This document shows positions 42,869-54,557 of a stretch of 64,000 bases of DNA, piece after piece. Positions within the stretch are counted from its first letter, which is position 1. Each line of letters begins with the position of its first letter. Source of the stretch: Chryseobacterium sp. Its GTDB lineage: Bacteria; Bacteroidota; Bacteroidia; Flavobacteriales; Weeksellaceae. A model generated the notes under the pieces. It was not told where the DNA came from. It worked only from the letters and a program-made list of their open reading frames with translations, and did not search any database. The position numbers were made by a program, and so were the translations under genes. The stretch spans positions 186,001 through 250,000 of the forward strand of contig JAITMC010000034.1 of the NCBI GenBank assembly GCA_031277615.1. Reading direction: 5' to 3'.

Positions 42869-43186
42869 ATGAATAATCAACAGAAATCTCTTCAGGGGAT
42901 GTTATCCATTGCAGCATTGATTTGTCTTGCTGTAGGCTGGTTTAATCTTTTTTCACCTGACATCAACCATCTTCTTTCCAGAAAGATTTTTTACGTGCTG
43001 ATGGGAGCGAGCTTCTTTATTCAGGCGCCTTTGTTTCTGAATAAAAATCTTTCTTATGCCATGTATGGTGCCGCAGTAATTTGTGTTGTGGGTGCTTTTC
43101 TTCCTGAAGATTCAAAACTTTCATCGATTAAAACACTGGGGCTTCTGGGAGGAATTATTCTTTCATTAGCCAACAGACCGAGATAA
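42869..43186 (+). CDS. Small membrane protein of unknown function
   Basis: A 105-residue protein with four hydrophobic segments (SIAALICLAVGWFNLF, VLMGASFFIQAPLFL, AMYGAAVICVVGAFL, LGLLGGIILSL). I do not recognise a family. It lies between panB and the pseudouridine synthase gene with gaps of nine bases on each side, so it is part of that operon. Nothing in the sequence points to a substrate. Confidence 0.65.
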   Translation: MNNQQKSLQGMLSIAALICLAVGWFNLFSPDINHLLSRKIFYVLMGASFFIQAPLFLNKNLSYAMYGAAVICVVGAFLPEDSKLSSIKTLGLLGGIILSLANRPR

Positions 43187-43195
43187 AATCAGATA

Positions 43196-43873
43196 ATGGA
43201 GGAGCAGATTGTATATGAAGATAACCATCTTCTGGTGGTGAATAAAAAAGTCGGCCAGCTCGTACAGGGTGATAAAACCGGCGATGAATCCTTATTGGAG
43301 ACCATCAAGAATTTTATAAAAAAAAGAGATAACAAGCCGGGGAATGTCTTCCTCGGCCTTGTTCATCGTATAGACCGCCCTACTTCAGGGCTGGTAATCT
43401 ATGCCAAAACGTCCAAAGCACTTTCCCGCCTTACCCAGATGGTCAAAAACCGGGAGGTTAAAAAAACATATTGGGCGGTTGTCGGTAAAGAGCTTATTCC
43501 ACAAACTCAACGGTTGGTTCATTATCTGAAGAAAAACGAAAAGAATAACAAGGCTATTGTTTTTCCCAAAGTTACCGAAGGAGCAAAAGAGGCAATCTTA
43601 ACGTATCATGTGATCAAAACCCTGGATAATTATCTGCTGCTTGAGATTGATCTGGAAACAGGAAGACATCATCAGATCCGCGCCCAGCTTTCCAAAACCG
43701 GAGTTCCGATCAAAGGGGATCTTAAATACGGTTCGCCACGTTCCAATCCGGATGGCGGAATCAATCTTCATGCAAGAAAACTGGAGTTTATTCATCCGGT
43801 AACCAAAGAAAAAATTGAAATTACAGCTCCCGTGCCACAGAATGATGCAGTTTGGAGAGCCTGTGAAGCATAA
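43196..43873 (+). CDS. RluA family pseudouridine synthase
   Basis: A 225-residue RNA-modifying enzyme of the RluA/RsuA superfamily. The catalytic aspartate is D60 in VHRIDRPTSGLVIYAKT. Further family words are YWAVVGKE, LLEIDLETGRHHQIRAQL and LHARKLEFIHPVT. It lacks an N-terminal S4 domain, so it is the short form that modifies 23S rRNA or tRNA uridines; the exact target cannot be read. It is the last gene of the panB operon. Confidence 0.9.
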   Translation: MEEQIVYEDNHLLVVNKKVGQLVQGDKTGDESLLETIKNFIKKRDNKPGNVFLGLVHRIDRPTSGLVIYAKTSKALSRLTQMVKNREVKKTYWAVVGKELIPQTQRLVHYLKKNEKNNKAIVFPKVTEGAKEAILTYHVIKTLDNYLLLEIDLETGRHHQIRAQLSKTGVPIKGDLKYGSPRSNPDGGINLHARKLEFIHPVTKEKIEITAPVPQNDAVWRACEA

Positions 43874-43875
43874 AA

Positions 43876-43912
43876 ATAACCCTGTAAAAAAAATGAAGGG
43901 TTTGTATTTTTC
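43876..43912 (+). terminator. Weak hairpin terminator after the pseudouridine synthase gene
   Basis: AACCCT (43878-43883) can pair with AGGGTT (43897-43902), followed by a T-rich tract. The stem is only 6 bp with a 13-nt loop. Confidence 0.45.
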
Positions 43913-44037
43913 TTTTATTTAGTTGTTATTTTGAAATAATACATAAACAAAAATCACTTTTATTGATAATTTTATATTGAAAGTTAAAATTGATTAATTA
44001 TTTCATATCTTGGTTTGAATTTATAATTGAACTTGAT

Positions 44038-45867
44038 ATGAAACAATTCTATCCTTTTTCATTTCGAAAAGAAAAAACAAATTATCTGAAGACTGCGTTA
44101 CTCGGTATAGCAGCTTTATTAAGCAGTAACAATATATCCGCACAGGTGAACACTTATATGTTTACCCAATCTGCCGGCACCTATACCCCTATCACAGGAA
44201 CCGTTCTGGCAGAACCTACCGGAAATACTGCTGCTACAAGTCTCGATAATACCATTTATCCTGTAGATTTGCCCTTTGGTTTTGTCTTTAACGGAACATC
44301 CTATAGTTCCCTGAATATTTCAACCAATGGATTTGTTACTTTTGGGACTACTGCACCCACTACTACCAATTATTCTCCTATATCAAGTACTGCCGGATAT
44401 GAGGGAGTTATCGCTGCCTGGGCAAAAGACCTGAATACGGTATTTGATATCAACGGTACAACAGGGAATATCAGTTGGGAAACAAGAGGAACAGCTCCCA
44501 ACAGGGAAGTGGTGATACAGTGGAAAGATTTCAGACCTGCATACAGCGCTTCTACGACATCTGCTTACGTCTTTTCTTTCCAGGTTATATTACAGGAAAC
44601 TTCCAATACCATCAAAACAATGTACAGCAGCGGAGCATTTTTAGTAGGCAGTACCAGTGTTTCTTCAACCGTTCAGATCGGTCTGAGAGGGAGCTCCAAC
44701 ACAGACTTTAATAACAGGCTTAATGGCACATCTCTGGAATTTATCAATGCTACAGCAGGAACATCCAACAGCAGCTCGCAGGCATTTAACAGTTCCAATA
44801 CGGTCCCGGGGATGCCGTCTGACGGATTGACCTATACGTGGGCGCCACCAACCTGCTGGGCACCGTCCGGAATCAATATAACCGGAATAACCACCAACGC
44901 TGCTACGGTCAACTGGACCGCACCAACTAACGTTCCGGCCAATGGGTATGATATCTATTATTCAACATCCAATACAGCTCCTGATGCTTCCACACAACCT
45001 GATTTAACCGGGATTACCGGTCTTTCAGCGGCATTGCCTCCGCTACAGCCGAGCACCAGTTACTTTGTATGGGTAAGGTCAGTCTGTAGCCCTACGGACA
45101 AAAGTAACTGGTCTTCAGTGACAAGTTTTGCCACCCAATGTGATGCGTTGCCGGGAGCTTATTTTGAAGGATTTGAAGGCTATCAAGGGGTGCTCAACGG
45201 AAATGCCGGTGTCCTGCCTGTTTGTTGGACCAATCTGGGAACCAATAACGGAGGACATATTTCCAACAGTACTACCATTACCGGAAACAATACTCTATAC
45301 ATGTGGACTTCAGGAGCGCGTGTCGCCTATGTTGCACTTCCTGCAATGAGTACCCTTCAATCAGGAAGCTACAGACTGAAGTTTGATGCAAAAGCTTCTG
45401 TAACGGCTGGAGGAATTCTTCAGATCGGATATCTGGATACCTCCAATAATTTTGTTGAATTAACAACGTTCAGCGTTACTTCAACCGGTACGGTGTATCC
45501 GTTTTCTTATGATATTCCGGTTCTGCCTGCCGGAGTAACCCAGCTGGCCCTGAAAAATCCGGGAACTCCTGAAAGAAGTCTTTCTATAGACAATGTTTCT
45601 TATGAACCTAAAACTTTAGGTACTTCAGAAGTGGCTAAAAAAGATCCTCTGAAAATCTACCCGAACCCGTTCAGTGATGTGATCGGTATTTCTGAGATGG
45701 AGAAAGTAAAATCTATTTCCGTCATAGATGTTTCAGGAAGAATGATCAGAACTATAGAAAATATTTCCTCAGAAATCAATTTGTCAGACCTTAAAACCGG
45801 TTTGTATATTCTTAAGGTTCAGTACAAAGACGGCACCAATTCCTCTCATAAAATTATTAAGAAATAA
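44038..45867 (+). CDS. T9SS-secreted fibronectin type III protein
   Basis: A 609-residue secreted protein. I chose the ATG at 44038 (MKQFYPFSFRKEK), because the usual signal peptide (ALLGIAALLSSNNISAQ) then has a normal length; the frame is open 16 codons further. The first part is a beta-rich domain (PVDLPFGFVFNGTSYSSLNI, VIQWKDFRP). A fibronectin type III domain follows (CWAPSGINITGITTNAATVN and SYFVWVRSVC). Then comes a jelly-roll-like part and a C-terminal type A sorting domain (IYPNPFSDVI, VIDVSGRMIRTI, LKTGLYILKV, HKIIKK). The sorting domain sends it out through type IX secretion. Its ligand or enzyme activity is unknown. A terminator follows. Confidence 0.85.
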   Translation: MKQFYPFSFRKEKTNYLKTALLGIAALLSSNNISAQVNTYMFTQSAGTYTPITGTVLAEPTGNTAATSLDNTIYPVDLPFGFVFNGTSYSSLNISTNGFVTFGTTAPTTTNYSPISSTAGYEGVIAAWAKDLNTVFDINGTTGNISWETRGTAPNREVVIQWKDFRPAYSASTTSAYVFSFQVILQETSNTIKTMYSSGAFLVGSTSVSSTVQIGLRGSSNTDFNNRLNGTSLEFINATAGTSNSSSQAFNSSNTVPGMPSDGLTYTWAPPTCWAPSGINITGITTNAATVNWTAPTNVPANGYDIYYSTSNTAPDASTQPDLTGITGLSAALPPLQPSTSYFVWVRSVCSPTDKSNWSSVTSFATQCDALPGAYFEGFEGYQGVLNGNAGVLPVCWTNLGTNNGGHISNSTTITGNNTLYMWTSGARVAYVALPAMSTLQSGSYRLKFDAKASVTAGGILQIGYLDTSNNFVELTTFSVTSTGTVYPFSYDIPVLPAGVTQLALKNPGTPERSLSIDNVSYEPKTLGTSEVAKKDPLKIYPNPFSDVIGISEMEKVKSISVIDVSGRMIRTIENISSEINLSDLKTGLYILKVQYKDGTNSSHKIIKK

Positions 45868-45889
45868 TAGAAAAATAAATAATCAATAC

Positions 45890-45922
45890 AGAAAGCGGTG
45901 GTTTCCCATCGCTTTTTTGTTT
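45890..45922 (+). terminator. Rho-independent terminator of the T9SS cargo gene
   Basis: AAAGCGGTGG pairs with CCATCGCTTT around TTTC (45892-45916), with one G-T pair, then a T run. It separates this gene from the thiamine operon promoter. Confidence 0.75.
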
Positions 45923-45932
45923 TAAGCTATAT

Positions 45933-45963
45933 TTTGCCTGTTCTGAAAAAATAACTAACTTCG
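45933..45963 (+). promoter_or_regulatory. thiS: Promoter of the thiamine operon
   Basis: TTTG (45933-45936), 19 bases, then TAACTTCG (45956-45963), a one-base variant of TAnnTTTG. Transcription would begin about 45970, right at the first bases of the riboswitch aptamer, which supports both calls. Confidence 0.6.
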
Positions 45964-45967
45964 TCCC

Positions 45968-46052
45968 ATACTTTAGGGGTGTCTGTAAACAACAGACTGA
46001 GACTTTACCCTTTGAACCTGATCTGGATCATACCAGCGTAGGGAAAAGTAGG
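45968..46052 (+). promoter_or_regulatory. TPP riboswitch (thi-box)
   Basis: The thiamine pyrophosphate aptamer is visible from its conserved parts: TTTAGGGGTG at the 5' end, a GTCTG/CAGAC stem, the CTGAGA motif, TTTACCCTTTGAACCTGATC, the GGATCATACCAGCGTAGGGAA 3' part (read in pieces), and the closing pair with the 5' strand. TPP binding switches off the genes behind it. It leads thiS and the whole thi operon. Confidence 0.95.
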
Positions 46053-46087
46053 TGACTTTTGCTGTACATTCTATTGTACAATAACGG

Positions 46088-46119
46088 CCATTCCTAAAGT
46101 GTATTAAATTATATTAGGA

Positions 46120-46123
<4 letters not shown>
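46088..46123 (+). promoter_or_regulatory. thiS: Hairpin enclosing the thiS start codon (probable expression platform)
   Basis: CCATTCCTAA (46088-46097) is perfectly complementary to TTAGGAATGG (46114-46123), with a 16-nt loop. The thiS ATG (46120-46122) and the AGGA before it lie in the 3' arm, so folding hides the start. A TGTACA pair (46063-46068 and 46075-46080) sits between aptamer and hairpin. No T run follows, which favours control of translation. Confidence 0.6.
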
Positions 46124-48732
<2,609 letters not shown>

Positions 48733-48749
48733 TGTAAAAGAATTTAACA

Positions 48750-49376
48750 ATGGAAAAACTACAATATATCTCACAGGGAAATACGCGGAAAGAACAGGAG
48801 CTTAATATCAGAAATGCTTTAGACAACGGAATACGATGGGTTCAGGTACGGTGGAAAAATGCTCCGGAACGTGAACTGGCCGGGCTTTGTGAGCTTTCCA
48901 GGAAGCTGTGTGCAGAATATGGGACGACTTTTATCATCAATGATCATGTTCATCTTGCCAAAGAAACCGATGCAGATGGGGTTCACTTAGGACTTGACGA
49001 TGATTCCGTAGAAGAGGCAAGATTGATTTTAGGAGACCATAAAATAATAGGAGGAACAGCCAATACCATAGCTGATGTTGTTCAGAGAATGCATGAATCC
49101 TGTGATTATATCGGGCTGGGACCGCTGAGGTTTACGGCAACTAAGGAAAAACTGAGTCCTGTTCTCGGTTTTGAAGGATACCAAACAATTATTGACGGGC
49201 TGAAAAAGCAATCATTGGAAATCCCCAAAATCTTTGCTATTGGCAGTGTAGTCTTAGGAGATATTTTACCGTTACAGCAGATTGGGATTTACGGTGTTTC
49301 AGTTTCAGGGGAAATCACCAGACAGCCGTCAATGATTCATGAATTTAAAAAAATAATGGATAAGGCCACGACTTAG
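48750..49376 (+). CDS. thiE: Thiamine phosphate synthase
   Basis: A 208-residue TIM-barrel enzyme that joins the pyrimidine and thiazole halves to thiamine phosphate. It keeps the ThiE motifs: WVQVRWKNAPERELA, FIINDHVHLAKETDADGVHLG, DYIGLGPLRFTATKEKL and IFAIGSVVLGD. It lies 17 bases after the TenI-like gene and 18 before thiG. The two copies differ in the active-site loops, which suggests different jobs. Confidence 0.92.
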   Translation: MEKLQYISQGNTRKEQELNIRNALDNGIRWVQVRWKNAPERELAGLCELSRKLCAEYGTTFIINDHVHLAKETDADGVHLGLDDDSVEEARLILGDHKIIGGTANTIADVVQRMHESCDYIGLGPLRFTATKEKLSPVLGFEGYQTIIDGLKKQSLEIPKIFAIGSVVLGDILPLQQIGIYGVSVSGEITRQPSMIHEFKKIMDKATT

Positions 49377-49394
49377 AAAGATAAAAATTTGAAT

Positions 49395-50171
49395 ATGAAT
49401 AACCAAAAATTAATAATAGCAGACCGGGTATTTGAATCAAGACTGTTTCTGGGAACCGGTAAATTCGGGAATCTCAGGGAAATGGCAGCATCTGTCGCCG
49501 CCTCGGAAACCAATATGGTAACCATGGCTCTGAAAAGGATCGATTCCCAGGCTGAAGAAGACGGATTACTGGATTCGCTGAAAAGTACCCAGGTACATCT
49601 GCTTCCCAATACTTCCGGAGCGAGAACGGCTAAAGAAGCAGTTCTGGCAGCGCAGTTAGCAAGGGAAGCTCTGGAAACCAACTGGGTAAAACTGGAAATT
49701 CATCCCGACCCGAAATATCTTCTTCCGGATCCGATCGAAACACTGTATGCAACCGAAGAACTGGCGAAACTCGGATTTGTGGTGATGCCCTATATTCATG
49801 CGGATCCTGTTCTCTGCAAGCGCCTTGAAGATGCCGGAACCGCTGTGGTAATGCCTTTGGGAGCACCTATCGGAACCAATAAAGGATTGAGAACAATGGA
49901 TTTTCTGGAAATTATCATCAGCCAGAGCAATGTTCCGGTAGTGGTGGATGCCGGAATAGGAGCCCCTTCAGATGCCGCCAAAGCAATGGAAATGGGAGCG
50001 GATGCAGTTCTTGTCAACACCGCAATTGCCGTAGCAGGAAGCCCGGTGAACATGGCTGTTGCTTTCAAAGAAGGGGTTATTGCCGGGAGAAGAGCCTTTG
50101 AATCAGGATTAGGGACGATTGCGAACCATGCGGAAGCATCCAGCCCGTTAACCTCATTTTTATTTGAATAA
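49395..50171 (+). CDS. thiG: Thiazole synthase ThiG
   Basis: A 258-residue enzyme that builds the thiazole phosphate from deoxyxylulose phosphate, dehydroglycine and the ThiS thiocarboxylate. I chose the ATG at 49395 ([17 protein letters not shown]); a TTG lies two codons upstream. Key words are [15 protein letters not shown]-like [56 protein letters not shown] and [23 protein letters not shown] (given in part). It lies ten bases before thiH. Confidence 0.94.
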   Translation: MNNQKLIIADRVFESRLFLGTGKFGNLREMAASVAASETNMVTMALKRIDSQAEEDGLLDSLKSTQVHLLPNTSGARTAKEAVLAAQLAREALETNWVKLEIHPDPKYLLPDPIETLYATEELAKLGFVVMPYIHADPVLCKRLEDAGTAVVMPLGAPIGTNKGLRTMDFLEIIISQSNVPVVVDAGIGAPSDAAKAMEMGADAVLVNTAIAVAGSPVNMAVAFKEGVIAGRRAFESGLGTIANHAEASSPLTSFLFE

Positions 50172-50180
50172 TACAGGAAA

Positions 50181-51311
50181 ATGAATAGTTTTAAAAACGT
50201 TTTTGAGCGCTATCACTGGGATAATATAAAAGAAAAACTGGAAAAAGTAACCCTTTCTGAGGTGATGAACAGTCTTCAGAAGAAATATAAATCTCCAGAT
50301 GATTTCCTGAACCTGCTCTCTCCTGCCGCAGCTGAAAAGCTGGAACTGATGGCAAATATCACCAGATCGCTCACTCAAAAGCGTTTCGGAAAAACCATTC
50401 AGCTGTATGCTCCGATGTATCTCAGCAATGAATGCCAGAATATCTGTACGTATTGCGGGTTCAGCCTTGATAACCAGCTGCGGCGTAAAACACTTTCAGA
50501 TACAGAGATCATGGTGGAAGCTTCCGTTTTAAAATCAATGGGTGTCAGCCATGTTTTACTGGTAAGCGGGGAAGCTAACAAAACAGTAGGTATTTCGTAT
50601 TTCCGGAACGCAGTTCGTTTATTGAAACCTCATTTTGCCCATATTTCTATCGAAGTACAGCCTTTATCGGAAGAGGAATATTCGGTGCTTCATCAGGAAG
50701 GAGTGCATTCTGTGCTGGTATATCAGGAAACCTATCATCAGGAAGTGTACAGAGAATACCACCCGAAAGGTAAAAAATCAAACTTTCATTTCAGGCTGGA
50801 AACCCCGGACAGAATTGGAAAAGCAGGAATCCATAAAATCGGTCTCGGCGTATTATTGGGGCTGGAAGACTGGAGAGTAGACAGCTTTTTTAATGCACTC
50901 CACATCGATTATCTTCAGAAAACCTACTGGAAAAGCCGTTTCTCGGTTTCATTTCCACGACTACGGCCGGCGGAAGGGATTATTGAACCTAATTTTATCA
51001 TGGAAGATAAAGACCTCCTGCAATTGATCTGTGCCTACAGGATCTGGAATGAAGATCTTGAAATTTCCATATCCACCCGCGAAAACGAAAAGTTCAGAAA
51101 TCATATTATTTCATTGGGCGCTACGGCAATGAGTGCCGGTTCCAAAACCAATCCCGGCGGTTATGCTGTGGATAAAGATTCTCTGGAGCAGTTTGAAACC
51201 AGTGATGAACGAAGTATGGAAGAGATCAGAAATGTGATAAAAAAAGCGGGCTATGATCCGGTGATGAAAGACTGGGATTCCGTTTACAATGGTTTTACCC
51301 CTGCTATATGA
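50181..51311 (+). CDS. thiH: 2-iminoacetate synthase ThiH
   Basis: A 376-residue radical-SAM enzyme that splits tyrosine to give dehydroglycine for ThiG. The cluster motif is CQNICTYCGF (C-x3-C-x2-C). Other features are LLVSGEANKTVG, IEVQPLSEEEY, YQETYHQEVYREYHP, GKKSNFHFRLETPDRIGKAG and SAGSKTNPGGYA. Use of ThiH instead of the glycine oxidase ThiO fits an organism able to live at low oxygen. It overlaps thiF by four bases (ATGA, 51308-51311). Confidence 0.94.
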   Translation: MNSFKNVFERYHWDNIKEKLEKVTLSEVMNSLQKKYKSPDDFLNLLSPAAAEKLELMANITRSLTQKRFGKTIQLYAPMYLSNECQNICTYCGFSLDNQLRRKTLSDTEIMVEASVLKSMGVSHVLLVSGEANKTVGISYFRNAVRLLKPHFAHISIEVQPLSEEEYSVLHQEGVHSVLVYQETYHQEVYREYHPKGKKSNFHFRLETPDRIGKAGIHKIGLGVLLGLEDWRVDSFFNALHIDYLQKTYWKSRFSVSFPRLRPAEGIIEPNFIMEDKDLLQLICAYRIWNEDLEISISTRENEKFRNHIISLGATAMSAGSKTNPGGYAVDKDSLEQFETSDERSMEEIRNVIKKAGYDPVMKDWDSVYNGFTPAI

Positions 51312-52018
51312 GAAAAGAAGACGTTTTTGCACGGTACAGCCGCCAGATATTTATAGAAGAAATAGGATTGGAAGGTCAGAAAAAAATTCAGGCTGCAAAA
51401 GTACTGGTAATAGGAGCCGGAGGCTTGGGAAGCCCTGTTATTCAGTATCTCGCTGCCGCAGGTGTCGGAACATTGGGTATAGCCGATTTTGATGAGGTTG
51501 AGCTTCATAACCTGAACCGTCAGGTCATTCATCATGAACGTACGGTTGGAACTTCAAAGGTTAAAAGTGCGGTGCAGTTTGTGAAAAATCTCAATCATCA
51601 GGTGGAATGTATTGAAATTGAAGAAAAAATAAATCAAACCAATGCTGAATACCTGCTTCGCCAGTATGATATGATCATTGATGGATCCGATAATTTCTCA
51701 ACAAGATACCTGGTGAATGATACCTGTGTGAAATTGGGGAAAACACTGGTCTACGGAAGCATTTTCGGGTTCTTGGGCCAAGTTGCTGTCTTTAACCATC
51801 AGGGAAGCAAAAATCTGAGGGATCTTTTTCCTGAACCTCCCTTCGGTGAAGATATTCCTGATTGTGACCGTCTTGGTGTTCTGGGCGCACTGCCCGGAAT
51901 AATAGGAAGTATGATGGCTATGCAGGCTTTGAAACTGATTACGGATCTTCCGGTAAATGTCAATCAGCTGACTTTGGTGGATACCTTGGAATGGCGGTTT
52001 CAGACTTTGGATTTTTAG
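51308..52018 (+). CDS. thiF: ThiF/HesA/MoeB family adenylyltransferase
   Basis: A 236-residue E1-like enzyme that adenylates the C-terminus of ThiS. The nucleotide motif GAGGLGSPVIQYLAAAGVG and the LNRQVIHHERTVGTSK block are visible. A cysteine in PDCDRLGVLGALPG could be the catalytic one. The two CxxC pairs that bind zinc in E. coli ThiF and MoeB are absent; the only cysteines are single ones. It is the last gene of the operon. No thiD, thiL or dxs gene is included. Confidence 0.88.
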   Translation: MRKEDVFARYSRQIFIEEIGLEGQKKIQAAKVLVIGAGGLGSPVIQYLAAAGVGTLGIADFDEVELHNLNRQVIHHERTVGTSKVKSAVQFVKNLNHQVECIEIEEKINQTNAEYLLRQYDMIIDGSDNFSTRYLVNDTCVKLGKTLVYGSIFGFLGQVAVFNHQGSKNLRDLFPEPPFGEDIPDCDRLGVLGALPGIIGSMMAMQALKLITDLPVNVNQLTLVDTLEWRFQTLDF

Positions 52019-52028
52019 TGGTTTTAAA

Positions 52029-52065
52029 CACCGATATCACGAATTTTTTCACCAATACCACAATT
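52029..52065. repeat. Imperfect 16-nt direct repeat in an intergenic region
   Basis: CACCGATATCACGAAT (52029-52044) and CACCAATACCACAATT (52050-52065) match at 12 of 16 positions with a period of 21. The style resembles short dispersed intergenic repeats in flavobacterial genomes. Confidence 0.4.
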
Positions 52066-52179
52066 TGAGACTGAGGTTATTTAAAAGGTTAAGTTGAAGA
52101 TTGCCCGGTCTCACCTTATAAAAAATCTTTAATAATCTTAAACCTTAAATGACCTTAATGGTTCAATAAATACAATAAA

Positions 52180-52210
52180 AAAGAGGCAGTAACCACTATA
52201 CTGCCTCAAT
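52180..52210 (-). terminator. Rho-independent terminator of the first TonB-dependent receptor gene
   Basis: GAGGCAGT (52183-52190) pairs with ACTGCCTC (52199-52206). On the minus strand the stem is followed by a T run. It lies seven bases beyond the stop of the receptor gene. Confidence 0.75.
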
Positions 52211-52216
52211 CTTTTA

Positions 52217-54442
52217 TTATTGCGGAGTCTGCATGACGCCGCTGCTGTCTTCTTTTTTGCTTTGGTTCAGGATATTCGGATCCTCTTTTGCCAGTTTATT
52301 TTTGGTAGGAATCTTATAATTGATTGAGATTCCGAAATTTCTGGTATCATTTTTAGAACGAATTGTTACCGGAAGTCCCTGCAATGGGCTGGAATGAGCC
52401 TGCATCACCTGAGAGTTGAAAATATCATTGGCAAACAGGGAAACCGTTAAACGCTTATCCATAAACTTCTTGGTCAGAGTCAGGTTAAGAGAATTGTTGA
52501 AGGGTTTGTCTGCGGTGAAATAAAAATAACTTCCTTTCGGGGTTAAATAGCTGTAATTCGCGTTCAGGGTTATCTCCTTTGGAAGGATCAGCTGAGTCAT
52601 GATGTTGAAGATCCAGAACCCTTTATTGTTCAGATCATCAATCTCATGTTTCTGATATCCCGCATACAGATACATAAAGTTGATCTTGTCAGGGTTGAAG
52701 TTGAATTTCATGATCTCACTCAGAGGCTTGCTGAAAATCATAAACGGAACCGGAAGACCCACATTGAAATTATGGATTCTCATATTGGAAATATTTACCT
52801 GCTGGTTATACAGGTTTCTTCCGTCCCTCATAATGAGCTGTGCTACCTGGTTTTGTGCTGAACTTACACTATACCCGATAAACGCATAGTCAAAAGCGGA
52901 AACTTTTATTTCATAATTATTAAAGATCGTTGGCTGTAAGTTCGGGTTACCGTTGATCTGGGTGTTCGGGCCCCCGAATGTCGTGTTATTCGGGTTTAGC
53001 GCAGAAATACTTGGAAGACTGATCTTTCTGTTGTAGTTGGCAGCTACATAAACCTGGTTCATCAGGCTATACTGTACGCTGGCATTGGGGAAGAATTTAA
53101 ACTTATTGAAAGGAATAAGATCGGTTTCCACCAGCCCTTTCTGTGAACTGTACATCCTTGCTACCCCCGAAATATCATAATTTTCGGCACGTCCGCCCAC
53201 AATGAAATCAAACTTTTTCAGCTTAGCCTGGAATTCAAGATAGGTAGAAGCGGTTTGCCTTTGGTATTCAAGGTTCGTGAGGCCTCTACTTTCCGTATCA
53301 AAATCCATTTTTTCGTATAAACCTCCAAAGCTTACCTTACCTCCGTCCATCAGCTTGATCGGCTGGGAATAATCTACTTTGAAGTTGGCAATCTTCATAT
53401 CCGTGCTGTTGTTCAGGATATTTCCAGTAGCATTATTCACGGGCTGGCCGTCTGTAAAACGCTCATATCTCAGGATGTTGTCCTGATTGAACTTATTATC
53501 TGATTTCGTAAAGCCAAACTGGAAATCCAGCTTTTTTGCTTTGTCGTCAAAACGCTTCTGATAAGTGACTACCGCTTCCTGTCTCACATTATTGGAGTTG
53601 GAAGCATCAAAATTATTATTGAAGGTATAATCTTTCAGGTAATATCCATCAGGAAGGGTTGCATCCGGGATCACTTTTGCGGCAAATCCGCTGCTCAGCG
53701 TATAATTATCGTTGTTGTTGTGGTAAATATCGTAGTTCAGCAATAACCTGTCCAGTCCAAGATCAAAAGTAACACCCGCTTTGGCAAAATAGCCACGGCT
53801 TACCCTGTCTGTATTGCTGCTCAGCAGTTCATCCTGCTGAGTGTTCATCATATTTTCACGATAATTCTGTCCTACGTTCAGCTGCCATCCGAAATACTTG
53901 TTTCTGGCATTTAAATTCACGGAATTGCTCGTTCTGCTTCTGTATTTATCATAGTCAGAAAACGAGTAGTTCCCGGAATAGGTTGCGGTTAAATATTTAT
54001 TGGCATTTTTATTCGTGATGATATTCATAATCGCCCCTCCTGAGGTCGCAGGAAATTCAGCTCCTGGCTGAGTGATTACTTCAATCCGGTCTACGGAGTT
54101 GGCCGGCATCCCTTCAAGGAAGGAGTTCAGTTCATTGGACGTGATATTCAGGGGTCTTCCGTTCAGATAAACATCCAGCATTTTCCCCTGATACATCATT
54201 CCTGCAATATCGGTGGAAACCAGTCCCGGAAGTTTTTTAATGCCCTCAAGCACATTCCCGGTATTCAGTTGAGGCTGTTCCGAAAAATCAAAAATAGTAC
54301 GGTCAGCCTTTTGTTCAACGGCTTTTTTAGTTTTAGTGATAACAACCCCTTCAATCTGCTTTTCTTTCGTGGTATTGTTCTTTTCCTGTGAATAGGCGAA
54401 AACAGAGCCCAACAGTGATAAAGTCAATATAGTTTTTTTCAT
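52217..54442 (-). CDS. TonB-dependent receptor / outer-membrane beta-barrel family protein
   Basis: A 741-residue outer-membrane receptor. The signal peptide is MKKTILTLSLLGSVFAYSQ. A plug domain follows (GNVLEGIKKLPGLVS, VYLNGRPLNITSNELNSFLEGMPANSVDRIEVITQPGAEFPATSGG in parts), then a large barrel of the OMP_b-brl_3 type that ends near residue 715. The last 25 residues are a hydrophilic tail (NKLAKEDPNILNQSKKEDSSG), so the usual terminal aromatic is absent. No carboxypeptidase-regulatory-like domain and no TonB box are clear. The substrate is unknown. It has its own terminator. Confidence 0.82.
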   Translation of the reverse strand: MKKTILTLSLLGSVFAYSQEKNNTTKEKQIEGVVITKTKKAVEQKADRTIFDFSEQPQLNTGNVLEGIKKLPGLVSTDIAGMMYQGKMLDVYLNGRPLNITSNELNSFLEGMPANSVDRIEVITQPGAEFPATSGGAIMNIITNKNANKYLTATYSGNYSFSDYDKYRSRTSNSVNLNARNKYFGWQLNVGQNYRENMMNTQQDELLSSNTDRVSRGYFAKAGVTFDLGLDRLLLNYDIYHNNNDNYTLSSGFAAKVIPDATLPDGYYLKDYTFNNNFDASNSNNVRQEAVVTYQKRFDDKAKKLDFQFGFTKSDNKFNQDNILRYERFTDGQPVNNATGNILNNSTDMKIANFKVDYSQPIKLMDGGKVSFGGLYEKMDFDTESRGLTNLEYQRQTASTYLEFQAKLKKFDFIVGGRAENYDISGVARMYSSQKGLVETDLIPFNKFKFFPNASVQYSLMNQVYVAANYNRKISLPSISALNPNNTTFGGPNTQINGNPNLQPTIFNNYEIKVSAFDYAFIGYSVSSAQNQVAQLIMRDGRNLYNQQVNISNMRIHNFNVGLPVPFMIFSKPLSEIMKFNFNPDKINFMYLYAGYQKHEIDDLNNKGFWIFNIMTQLILPKEITLNANYSYLTPKGSYFYFTADKPFNNSLNLTLTKKFMDKRLTVSLFANDIFNSQVMQAHSSPLQGLPVTIRSKNDTRNFGISINYKIPTKNKLAKEDPNILNQSKKEDSSGVMQTPQ

Positions 54443-54557
54443 AATGTTTTTTTACATCTATCCAGTTAGACGCCGGAAAACGAAATTTGTTACGAAAGAA
54501 AATTTTAAAATCTCAATTTAGTACCGTTGATGGGGTTGATAAATTTAGTAATATGGC

